DNA from: Nematopogon swammerdamellus
Taxonomy: Eukaryota > Arthropoda > Insecta > Lepidoptera > Adelidae
DNA: 64,000 bases
Direction: 5' to 3'
Assembly (NCBI GenBank): GCA_946902875.1
Contig: OX336338.1
Span: 9,849,971 to 9,913,970, forward strand
The notes under the pieces were generated by a model that was given only the letters and a program-made list of their open reading frames with translations, was not told where the DNA came from and did no database searches. A program made the position numbers and the translations under genes. Of the stretch, positions 13,801 through 22,500 are shown one piece after another; within the stretch, counting starts at the first letter, position 1, and every line of letters starts with the position of its first letter.

Positions 13801-14790
13801 GGTAGAGCCGACTGAACCCCACGTGCCAAGATCCTGACACACCCCTGCTGCCTCTTCCACACTCATAATGTTATTCATACATGCTTATCGGTTACGGGTA
13901 ATACGCACATATGATAATGAATATTGCTTCTAGGAGCTACTTTAATTTTTAAAATTCAACATTTGCTGCGCTCAACAAGTTTATGTACCATAGGCGCCGA
14001 CTCCGTGGGTGCTCGGGAGCTCCAGCACCCACGACGATAGATATAAAAACTGATCAGTAATCGGATTTGAGCTACGATAATAGGGCCTTATTATTTCCTT
14101 CCTACAAGCCTTTGAGCAGCCGTATTTACACATTCGCACAAGTGGTGTGGCGAATACGAATGTTATAGTACTCCTATATTATTCTATACCATGCAATAGA
14201 ATAAAGGAGCAATACATGCGTAGGTACATTCGTGCGAATGTGTAAATGCGGCAAATGCAAAACATTGTGCGAATGTTTTGCAAATCCATGCTGCAGGATG
14301 CCGGGGGAATTTGATAAAAATTGGAGAAGCGTATGTCCAGCAGTGGACGGCAACACGATAATGATGATGATGATTGTTCAATAAAAACAATTTTGCCTGA
14401 CCACCCACGAGGATTTCTAAGTCGGCGCCCCTGTTTTGTACTCATATAATCATAACATGGTAAAATACTTTACGTAAATTTTTCCATCACAGCGAAATTG
14501 TCAATGAAATGCTGAGGAAAGTTTATGTTTATGCACTAGTTATTTTAGGTATTTTAAGTGTATACTGAACAACAGAACTCAATTCAGAGCACAATCTTCA
14601 CGGAGTTAAAAAAAATTTATGCCATGAAAAAATTTGGATAATAGTTACCTTCAGCAGTGATGTGTTCCTCGTCGCCATTAGTAACTGGCGAGCCGTCCTT
14701 CTCATCTGCGCGCGGCACCACCTTCTTGTTGCGAGACGACTGCTGCTCCTTCTTTTTTTGCTGAGCGCGTTTCTTGGCGTCAGAAGGCAT
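1880..14790 (-). CDS. ABCF2: ATP-binding cassette sub-family F member 2 (10 exons)
   Basis: Soluble ABC-F protein with two ATPase cassettes and no membrane segments; the family acts on ribosomes and translation in the cytosol. Exons, 5' to 3': 14790-14649, 10936-10730, 8235-8047, 6692-6549, 6086-5963, 5763-5385, 4877-4737, 3889-3698, 2873-2670, 2014-1880. All junctions are GT-AG and in frame. They give 618 aa, close to human ABCF2 (about 620). The N-terminus is lysine-rich ([15 protein letters not shown]). Cassette 1 has Walker A GLNGCGKS (about 112-119), signature FSGGW (about 225-229) and Walker [13 protein letters not shown] (about 245). Cassette 2 has GPNGAGKST (426-434), LSDGQ (513-517) and [12 protein letters not shown] (about 533). 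The linker motif [19 protein letters not shown] is conserved, with S for the first A. The start ATG heads the lysine-rich exon. DDAH lies upstream in divergent orientation. The exon 9 donor is embedded in a tandem repeat. Confidence 0.96.
2357..2674. repeat. Seven-copy 43-48 bp tandem repeat spanning the ABCF2 exon 9 donor
   Basis: GACCTGGTYRATAA recurs at about 2392, 2439, 2487, 2532, 2575, 2622 and 2667, separated by AACAACATAGAAAATGGCAA-like spacers. On the gene strand each unit reads ATYAACCAG|GTCACATTACC, so each carries the last exon 9 codons and the donor. The 2667 copy is the authentic exon 9 end (2670). The other six lie inside intron 9. Confidence 0.93.
2874..3697. other. ABCF2 intron 8
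   Basis: Mostly unique AT-rich DNA. An ATTGAATTG-type simple repeat lies at 3236-3275. A 40-bp piece at 3612-3651 (CGTCTCTTCGGCTGACGTGC) matches the RTE-like LINE present at 9600 and 50920, ending about 50 bases from the exon 8 donor. No exon-like sequence was seen. Confidence 0.6.
3890..4736. other. ABCF2 intron 7 with a LINE-tail-like repeat fragment
   Basis: A short GGACCTGAGGACCTG tandem lies at 4110-4155. Bases 4490-4690 (minus) are a diverged copy of the repeat at 7320, 12340, 37316 and 37850, recognised by CAAGCCCTCGTCAGCTAGTC. Nothing else recognised. Confidence 0.5.
4878..5384. repeat. ABCF2 intron 6 with a GGACAGACGG-type repeat
   Basis: Bases about 5080-5345 contain AAAGTGGTCAAGCGCGAG, then CATATTCTGTGAAAATTTCA and CCACGGACGGACAGACGG. 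Diverged relatives lie at 22545-23225 and 35840-36240. This resembles a repeat very common in lepidopteran genomes, whose class I cannot assign from sequence alone. Confidence 0.5.
6087..8046. other. ABCF2 introns 3-4 region (exon 4 at 6549-6692)
   Basis: Contains a short telomere-like run of CCTAA units at about 6750-6768. A copy of the 37316-type repeat lies at about 7320-7640 (plus). At about 7655-7980 is a minus-orientation fragment of the AT-rich family also seen at 11880-12330, 13270-13720 and 19545-20065 (shared GAATCCTCACTTGTTT). Confidence 0.5.
8236..9387. other. ABCF2 intron 2, proximal part
   Basis: AT-rich intronic DNA. I see no exon, clear repeat boundary or RNA gene here. Confidence 0.5.
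9388..10020 (-). mobile_element. RTE-like LINE 3' fragment interrupted by a SINE
   Basis: Minus-strand translation gives the C-terminus of a LINE reverse-transcriptase [41 protein letters not shown] and [12 protein letters not shown]. The element ends in a (CTGA)n tail (TCAGTCAGTCAG at 9389 on plus). At 9796-9969 a minus-strand SINE with a poly(T) face is inserted; LINE sequence resumes with CCACGTTTCACACCCGTA. Truncated and not functional. Confidence 0.82.
9796..9969 (-). mobile_element. SINE (family 2) fragment inside the LINE
   Basis: A run of 18 T precedes ATGGAAACTTGACACGGTTG and the body CATCCGTGATGTCAGCCCAT, AACACCGGGTGAACTAGGTG. The same body occurs at 18260-18515, 21340-21530, 27488-27604 and 52700-52942. 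The 5' head is missing. Confidence 0.8.
10215..10512. mobile_element. MITE with CAGG-type terminal inverted repeats
   Basis: Left end CAGGGCGCGGCAAAAGTAAT is mirrored by ATTGCTTTTGCCCCACCTG at the right. TATA/TTAT flanks are compatible with a TA target duplication, but the ends are uncertain by a base or two. No ORF. Located in ABCF2 intron 2. Confidence 0.6.
11024..11200. mobile_element. hAT-type MITE A (177 bp)
   Basis: Terminal inverted repeats: CAGCGGCGGTCTGG at left and CCAGACCGCCCCTG at right. Flanked by perfect 8-bp duplications GTATAGCC (11016-11023 and 11201-11208). GC-rich interior without an ORF. Confidence 0.88.
11209..11514. mobile_element. hAT-type MITE B (306 bp), abutting MITE A
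   Basis: Ends CAGTGGTGTCCA and TTGGACACCGCTG. Flanked by GTATAGCC at 11201-11208 and 11515-11522, so it shares the middle target duplication with MITE A. Confidence 0.87.
11876..12784. mobile_element. piggyBac-like MITE with inserted repeat
   Basis: Left end CCCTTTGCCTCC preceded by TCAA; right end GGAGGCAGAGGG followed by TTAA. This fits piggyBac-like ends with a degenerate TTAA target. The interior is AT-rich with no transposase. A copy of the 37316-type repeat is inserted at about 12335-12605. Related fragments lie at 7655-7980, 13270-13720 (minus) and 19545-20065. Confidence 0.55.
12932..13076. mobile_element. Small MITE (145 bp)
   Basis: Ends TACACTA and TAGTGTA, with internal repeats of TATGTATTGRCCTTTTGC in direct order and CCAAAAA in inverted order. 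The GRCC/GGYC motifs resemble those of the element at 17835-18876. Confidence 0.5.
13270..13720 (-). repeat. Inverted relative of the 11880-12330 repeat
   Basis: GTGAATCCTCACTTGTTT, TTCATTATTTTACAAAATAT and TTTTCGTGCGCGCGAAAA are the reverse-complement counterparts of sequence at 11900-12150. The 11.9-13.7 kb stretch therefore folds back imperfectly on itself. Confidence 0.55.
13989..14433. mobile_element. hAT-type MITE (445 bp)
   Basis: Ends CATAGGCGCCGACT and AGTCGGCGCCCCTG. Flanking 8-mers TTATGTAC (13981-13988) and TTTTGTAC (14434-14441) differ at one base, as expected for an older insertion. A LINE 3' end (GGCGTATGTCCAGCAGTGGAC-like) with a GAT-rich tail sits inside at about 14320-14378. 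Confidence 0.78.
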
Positions 14791-15593
14791 CGCGACCAAC
14801 TGTAAAAGAACATGCACAAAAAGCGTGACCAATGAGAAAATAATTTCACAACAGATCGCCACGCAGCAGCCGCGCCACGAGAAACTATATTCACCGAGTC
14901 ATTAACTACTTCGCTTCAAGTAAAGCTCGCGTCTTCGTAAAACAACACGAATTAGGTTAGAATTTACACGGAAAACCTGGAGAGTACCGTTTCTGACAAC
15001 TTGGAAGGAAAATCGAAAGTATGACGAAACAATACTGTCGACACAACAGAACGACCGTTAAACAGTGGAGAAGAAAAAAAACACTTCGAAAAACTTAAAA
15101 TGCTTACATAAAATGAAGAGTCTTGCAAGATTTAGAGACTAAATGAACCAACTAAGCAGGAGTACACGTGCTACTGCTGTGAAGAGTGACGGACGAAAGG
15201 AAAAGGAAAGCGCGGGTGGAGCGGGAGGGAGGCACGGTGTTGCCCAGTTGCCTTGCCCGCTGACTGACGCAGTGGTTATATTCTCTTTGGCCCGCTGCCC
15301 AACCGGTGCGCCTCATGAAAGACTTCCTGGCTCCTTCCTGTCCTGGCTCCTTTAGCTCCTCTCGGCAGACTTCGGCTCATCGTGCTTCGGCTCGAAAGAA
15401 AGCGTAAAATTCGAGGTCTGTGGGTATGAGTGATGTTTTGGCGGTGCGCCACCTGAAAGACTTTATTCAATCCCTCGAAACATTAATCCTACAAACCTTC
15501 GTTTGGTTCTTCGGCAAGTGATAAATAAATGATGTTTTGGTGGTAAAATAAATAACCAAAAATAAAAAATAATAAACAATAAAAAAAATAACC

Positions 15594-15700
15594 AGGGTTA
15601 ATATATAGAAGATGCGTCACTACGCGACGCAACTTGTATATATTAACCCTAACCTAATGTTGAGGCGGTGCATGTCGTTTTTGTTACGTTTTTATTTCCG
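15594..15700 (+). repeat. Hairpin-bearing dispersed repeat, copy 1
   Basis: AGGGTTAATATATAGAAGAT and a degenerate mirror arm are followed by the conserved tail CCTAACCTAATGTTGAGGCG, then GTGCATGTCGTTTTTGTTAC. The stem has several mismatches in this copy. Confidence 0.75.
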
Positions 15701-15794
15701 AAAATAAAGCTTCTGGGTGGTTATAAAAAAAACTAAACACCCTAAAAAAATTTAAACACCCTAACATTGCTTAAAAAAAAAACAAAAAAGATTT

Positions 15795-15877
15795 TGTGGG
15801 ATTCGAACCCATGGTCAAAAAGTACAAACCCTACACGCTTAGCACTGAGCTAACAAATTACTTAGCCGACCAAACGA
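15795..15877 (-). other. tRNA-like sequence, probably a SINE head
   Basis: The minus strand contains an A-box-like TTAGCTCAGTGC and a B box GGGTTCGAATCCCA. The acceptor stem does not close and the D and anticodon arms are weak. I read it as a tRNA-derived retroposon fragment, not a functional tRNA. Confidence 0.5.
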
Positions 15878-15994
15878 ATATCGGCTTCTGTTGGTTCGCT
15901 CCTGGCGAAGGAGTAGGAGTGTAGGATTCGAGGGATTGGATAAAGTCTTTCACATGCCGTATCGGATGTTTTGGTGGTTTAAAAAAAAATAACC

Positions 15995-16100
15995 AGGGTT
16001 AATATAAAGAAGATGCGTCGCAACGCGACGCATCTTCTCTATATTAACCCTAACCTAATGTTGAGGCGGTGCATGTCGTTTTTGTTACGTTTCGTTTCGA
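15995..16100 (+). repeat. Hairpin-bearing dispersed repeat, copy 2 (near-perfect stem)
   Basis: Two 27-nt arms (15995-16021 and 16025-16051) pair with a single A-C mismatch around a 3-nt loop; arm core AGAAGATGCGTCGC. The conserved tail CCTAACCTAATGTTGAGGCG follows. Other copies: 15594-15700, 40345-40395 (tail only), 58385-58475 and 58635-58740 (minus). Confidence 0.85.
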
Positions 16101-16527
16101 GCCGAGTGTTCACGAAAGGAGCCAAAGCCTCCTGGAAAGCTTCCTGGCTGGAAGGAGCCGAAATGTCTTCAGGTGTCGAACGCCTCAACTGCCCAACATC
16201 AAGACAAGATCAAGAAGTGACGGACGCGTTCGACACCTGAGAGACATTATAGTCCACTCTACCGCTAACTCTACTAATGTGAACTAGGCTTTAGTTCCAT
16301 TCCATCAAATGTTTTATCCGTCATTGCGCGTTGCTTTTATCCATAGATTATAGATAGATAACTGTCATTCGTGTTCATGTTGCGGATTCAGTTTGCTGCC
16401 TGCTGGTTTCTTTCTTTCTTCCCTGAATATTTTTTTTTGCGGGCCTCCTTTTTATTAGCATTCGCCTCGTCGGGTCGGGTGGTATTTTATAGTGAACGGC
16501 AAGAGTTTAACCGGTCTACACGCCACA

Positions 16528-19500
16528 ATGGAAGGAAAGCAAGAGTACACTCACGTCTTAGTTGGGCAAGCGAAGCCGGCACTCAGAATAACGGATCTGG
16601 CAGACCTGAACGATGCTAGACGCCAACACGACTGCTTCCTGAGACTTCTGAGAGAGCTGAACGTGGAGGTGATAGAAGTGGACCTGGGGTCTCAACCTTT
16701 CCCATCAAACATCTTCATTGAAGACACGGCCATTGTCTGCAATGGCACAGCGCTCCTCACGAAAGCAGCATCGAAAGACCAGGAGGAAAAGGTGAGATTT
16801 TGTTACTTGTTCCGACTCAGTGGGTGCCTATATGATATTTCATACAAAATTATTTCCTAGTTTGCCATCTTAAAACATTTTTTTTTTTTCGCAAATTACT
16901 GTTACATTTTGTGTATTATGTGCTCTGATCTGCAGCGGGAGCACACACTTTTTGCATAAGTATACCATTTACACAATGCATAAGTATATCATTTCTGGGG
17001 TAGTAAGCGGTCAATTTTATGCCCCATCATTGATAACTTTTACTGATGTCATAGGCAAGAATGAGAAAACCTAATTTTATAGATATTTGTGAGCATATTG
17101 AATATTTATCATTACATTAAAATTTATGAAAGCCAATATGAGAAGCCGATTAAGGAAATACCCATGAATGGAATGAAAATCGAGAATAGTTCACAAACAT
17201 TTTCCTACATACATCAGGTATGTACATGTAGTAGAAGGGAGAGGATGAGACAAGCACAAATAAAGGATCGGAAGGTGAAGAGGTGATTACTGATGGACCA
17301 GTGCAATCCATTTGAACTACACGAGTCGAAATCCAAAGATTTGTTTAGATTATCTAAAGATAATAAATAACTCGAGCTCTGTTTAGAGCTTGAGGAAGAA
17401 CATGCAATGAGAAACACCACAGGTATAGTGCACATCAAGGTAAAAATACTTATTGGTGCCTACATAATAAATTTCGCAACGCAATGCATAACTCGGGATT
17501 CTGAATATACGCCATCAGTGGTTCGTCACCAGTCATCATAGTCTGTTATCTTTGGTCGAAATAAACACTGCCAGTCGAACAAGGAAACAGGCCGAAAGGA
17601 AAGAATTATATAACAAGGCTCGTCAAATTGCGATACCGGACTTTGTGAAATGCATCATTCTTCTATGTTTTAACCTTAACCTAATCTAATCTTTCTTGCT
17701 CTTATCAGACTTATTGAGACACTGATTCCGGATAAGTACACAGAGTATGGATTGCCATACTGCATCAAACTGGCAAATGAGAGTTTGGACAATAAAACCG
17801 AGAGTGTTGCCACAATTTATCGATCTGAATTTGGGGTTTAGACGCATAATGACCAATACATATTGGAAAAATAACGCAAAAGGACCAAAACGCGTAATGA
17901 CCAATTAGCAAAATGGCCCATACGCGAATTGACCAATCTCTAATTAATTCGCATATTGACCTATATCAATTACGCAAAAAAATACCGATGTCAAATACGA
18001 TTAGACGCACATTGACCACGACGCATAGAACTCGAACGAGAGAGAATTGATAATGATGCAAAAGGAGAGCTAGTTTTCGTGAAAATGGTTTTTCTCGCAT
18101 CTTTACTCTGCTCTTTACTTATACAATTACACTGGCCACTTATAATATTCTTATCTTTTTTTGATATGATGATAGCTGTAGCTGACGTGGACCGTGTGGG
18201 GCCGGTACTTTAAAATGCCCCACTGCATCTCTCCCCGTGTATGTTGTAAAAGGCGACTAAGGGATATGACTCCCTTCTTATATTACTAGGTGGTAGGGTT
18301 TAACCCGCCCGGGTCGGTACCACCGCACTGAATGAAAGGTCGGTCGAAACGGCTATGTAAATAGTTTGTGTTTTCCGTCCAGTTCAGTGTAGCCGGCACG
18401 ACCGAAGGGATGCACTGACGTGGCACCAAGTTCACCCGGTGTTATGGGCTGACATCACGGATGTTGTAGGTGATGTAGCCAATCGTGTCAGTTTCCATAA
18501 AAAAAAAACAATGTAAATGTCATTCATTGCACTCGTACCCAAAGATAATTATATTGTTAATTTTGGATTTTGCGTGTGATTTATTTAAAAATATATGTTT
18601 AACCGATTGCAATTCATTAAAAATCAGAAAGGCTACGAAACCCTATCACATGGGGGTTACCGGTATAACAAAAATATCAGAATTTATAAAAATTCAACTA
18701 AAAGAAAAAAAAAATCATTTCGCGTGTTGGTCATTTCGCGATTGGTCATTTCACGTATTGATCATTTGGCGTGTTGGTCATTTGGCGTGTTGGTCATTTC
18801 GCGATTGTTCATTTTGTGTATTCTTGATGCTATACATCAAATTCATTATGCATTTTGGTCAATGTGCGTCTAAACCGAATTTGGCATCGAAAGGTTACCG
18901 CATTCTCTCATGAATCAATAAATTAATCTATATTAATAACATGCATGATATTTTATCAATTATATCTACATGATGTGTGATCCTGCCGCAGCTGTGACTA
19001 AATTAAAACTTGTCCGGTCAACACGGCTTAATCATTGTTTAAATATTTTATGTATATGTAGCAAATTACTTCATTAATGGGCTAACCCTGCTCAACTATA
19101 ATGTGGAATATTTAATTGAAGTATTATAGGTATCTAGATCTGTCAGTTACTTCGCTCCCACATACAACTGGCTCTTTATTCCATTATTAAGGTCAATTTA
19201 GATAGATGTCGGCTTGACCTGTGACACTATGAATGCCGTTTTAAAGGATGGGCCAGGTCATTATATTGACAATATCTTTTTTACACTTGTGTGGGTCATG
19301 CATGAGTGTATTGAGAATAGGCATACCAACAGAGGTAACTAAAATGTGGGACAACTATTGCATTCCCCATGTCAGCAGTATTGAAATAAAAGAAAAAACA
19401 GAAAATCATGAATGTCTTGAAAAAGGTAAATAATCGGCCATCATTATTATTATTATAGCCTAATGCGCCGTTGCTATATTCATAATCGGCCAACATGCAT

Positions 19501-22500
19501 GTCGATAATTTTTGATAGGTGCAATCACTATTAACCTCTTGGCTTCCCAATTATTAAAATGCTTACATCCCTTGGCTTCCACGCGGAAATTTGAAACACG
19601 TGAAATTTGGAGCGCAGGCACTTAAACTCTAGATATTTCGTAAAGTAATGAAATGAGATGAATAACCTATTTTGGCACTTGAACCAATGAAATTATCCAC
19701 AAAATGGTGTACAACAAGTGAGGATTCACTTATTTAGAAGCACAGATGGATTTTTTGAACTCGAGGAAAAATAAAACATGCCGGATAATTTTTCTAACCT
19801 AAAATTGCCGAATTACCCTATGCAAATCATATACCAACATGTATATCATGACTTTAACTGTTAAAATAATGCATTCCAAATAACGTAGGTAAGATTATGT
19901 AGGTATAAAAAAAATTTACAGCTGTCAAAATAATTGTTTTCTTAAAACCTGGGAAAGTGTGTTCTATAGGAAAGGCAAAGGTGTTTATCCGTACAGCCAG
20001 TCCTTTTCATTTGTTCTCGTAAGAAAAATTTATAGACATTATATAAATAGAACTTTTTTTTTCACGGGTTGGCTGGCCCTTCCAGAAGTCAACAGATGTA
20101 GGTAAGCGGTTTGGGGACCGGCCGGAAGTTAAATTGAAATCAACATCTAAATAATTGTCGCTGCTAAAAGTCTCAAATTGTACCGTGTGGGGCCGGTACT
20201 CTAAAAAAATAGCCCCACTGCATCTCTCCCTGTGTATGTCGTAAAAGGCGACTAAGGGCGGCGGTCTGCAGACACCCCGGTCGACTTGTGGCTTTCATGG
20301 AAGACATAGGCTGGCTGGGGTAGCTGGAGATTGCGGGGTTTTGCACGAAGGTCCCCAACCAAGCGGGATTAGTTCGCAGGCCTAGAGCCAACCCCAAACC
20401 AAACAACAACAACAAAAAGTCTCAAATATAAATTGAAATGTAGGTAATATTTTATTTGTCTATTCCCATAGTACAATGCTGTGAAGATGATACTGGAGAG
20501 AGATCTTCAACAGACGGTTATATCGGTGACCGAAGGTGATGCCAAACTGAACGGGTCAGACGTTCTCTTCACAGGTATATATTCTCATATGCATATTTGA
20601 CCCTCTTTAATGGATACATATTGCTTAATTAAAATTGCAATCACGTGCACACACACACTAATCAGTAATCACACAGAACACGAGTTGAATGTCAGTCAGC
20701 ATTTTTTTTTTTCATTGTAGGGATCAAGGAATCTAGGAAAAAAGACAAGACTAGAAAGAAGTGGCATAAAACAAGCTACCCTAGTACAGAAAATAAATAA
20801 CTCTTTGACAGAAAAGAATATTTATTTTTAGGGCTTTTAACAATAATTTGTTAATATCAGCCCCATAGTACTCATCTTCTCCATCCGTTAGGACCCAGAG
20901 TCCCTAAGGGATAGAGAACGCTCCACGAAATTCAATACAATTACTAAATCCCTTTCACTTGGGCTCGCCAACAGTTTATGCATGCTAAAAAACAAATTGA
21001 GTCTATCTGCCCTAAGTGACGCCTGTAATTCCGGCCGTAATTCCTCGTTCTGACCACACTCCATCAGCAAATGGTCCATGTCATCCTCCTTGTTGCACGG
21101 ATCACAATTTGGAGAATCTCTCTTTTTCATCAGGAATTTAAATTTATTCAATGGCCAGAACGAAGACACAATACTGCTCTGCAGTATTTTTCGATGTCTC
21201 CCAAGCGTTCGATCGCGTATGGCAAGATTGATTGGCACGATGATTTTTTTATGGAAGCTGACCACGGAGGAAATAAACTGACACAGTTGCTTACATCACC
21301 TACAGTGACGATAGCGCAGCTATGACCTCAGATATTCTATCTTCTATCCCGCCCGGGTTGGTACCACCGCACTGGACGAAACATCGCTCGAAATGGCTAT
21401 GTTAATAGTTCGTATTTTCCGTCCAGTTCAGTGTAGCCGACACGAAATGAAGGGAAGCACCCGGTGTTATGGGCTGACATCACGGATGCTGTAGGTGATG
21501 TAGCCAGCGTGTGAGTTTTGATAAAAAAAAAAAGATCCAAACTCTTTAGTAGCCTCCTTATCAAAAAAGTCTTATGAATGAGGATATTCATAAGACTTTT
21601 TTGATAAGGAAGCTACAAGGCTCAATAACTGGCATATAAAAGTAAAGGAAACTAAATATGTGCATGTTACATACACTATCAGAAGGGAAGCATGCCCCCA
21701 GTTAAGCTAAATGATATAAAGTTCACATGCAGACAGCGTTAAATACCTGGGTATCTGGGTATCATACCTTGACTTGACACGACACCTAACTTGGACGACA
21801 CACATTTAATAAATGGAAATTCCTAAGCTTACAACGGAGGAAAATGTATTGACTAATGAATAGGAAGTCTCAACTCGGCTGGGAAAACAAATTACTACGT
21901 TACAAAAGTGTCCTAAAACCCATGTGGAGCTATGGGGAACAGCTGCAAATTTAAACATAGCTAGAGATACTTCAAATATTCCAATCCAAGATTCTCAAAA
22001 TGGTAACCACAAACGCCAGGTTTTTTTTTCATGTAATCCGTATGGGTGGCTGAGTTGGAGGAGCTAAAGCGCATGCTCCGGCCAGCCAATATCACCTCCG
22101 AGAAGGTAGGTGCCATACCGGAGACTTCCCTGGATTGCTGGCTATACTGGACTAGAGGAGAACACAACCGAGGCTGCTATGCGGCCATCTTACATCCAGT
22201 ACGGTGGTACCGACCCAGTCAGCTACAATTTGAGCCTAAAACCTAGTAAGGGGCAAGGGAAGGCACCTAAAGTTTTACACCGGTTCCGAAAGGTGAAGCA
22301 GCAGGTGTAGGTATGCACGTAAATTTTTTCGTCAAAAGGTTTTACAAATACTTAAATAATATGCCCACTATAAGGAAATCAAAACAAATTTGGAGAAATA
22401 CAAAAAGAAAAGCGAGAAGCATCTGAATGAACTGACTATAGAATTACTGATGTCAACAGAAAGGAACTACAATCAGACTGAAAGGGAGTGCGCCCAAGGC

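Larger units (their letters stand above)
14791..16527. promoter_or_regulatory. Divergent intergenic region between ABCF2 and DDAH
   Basis: Holds both 5' flanks. No TATA box or initiator could be assigned. Inside are a fold-back repeat with arms near 15450-15490 and 15915-15960 (GAAAGACTTTATYCAATCCC), two members of a hairpin repeat family (about 15594-15652 and 15995-16051), a degenerate tRNA-like sequence (15795-15877) and a 14-bp perfect hairpin (16170-16183 with 16226-16239). Confidence 0.55.

Noticed and set aside
15795..15877. Functional tRNA gene
   Set aside because: B box is good but the acceptor stem does not pair and the D arm is weak; better explained as a SINE head.
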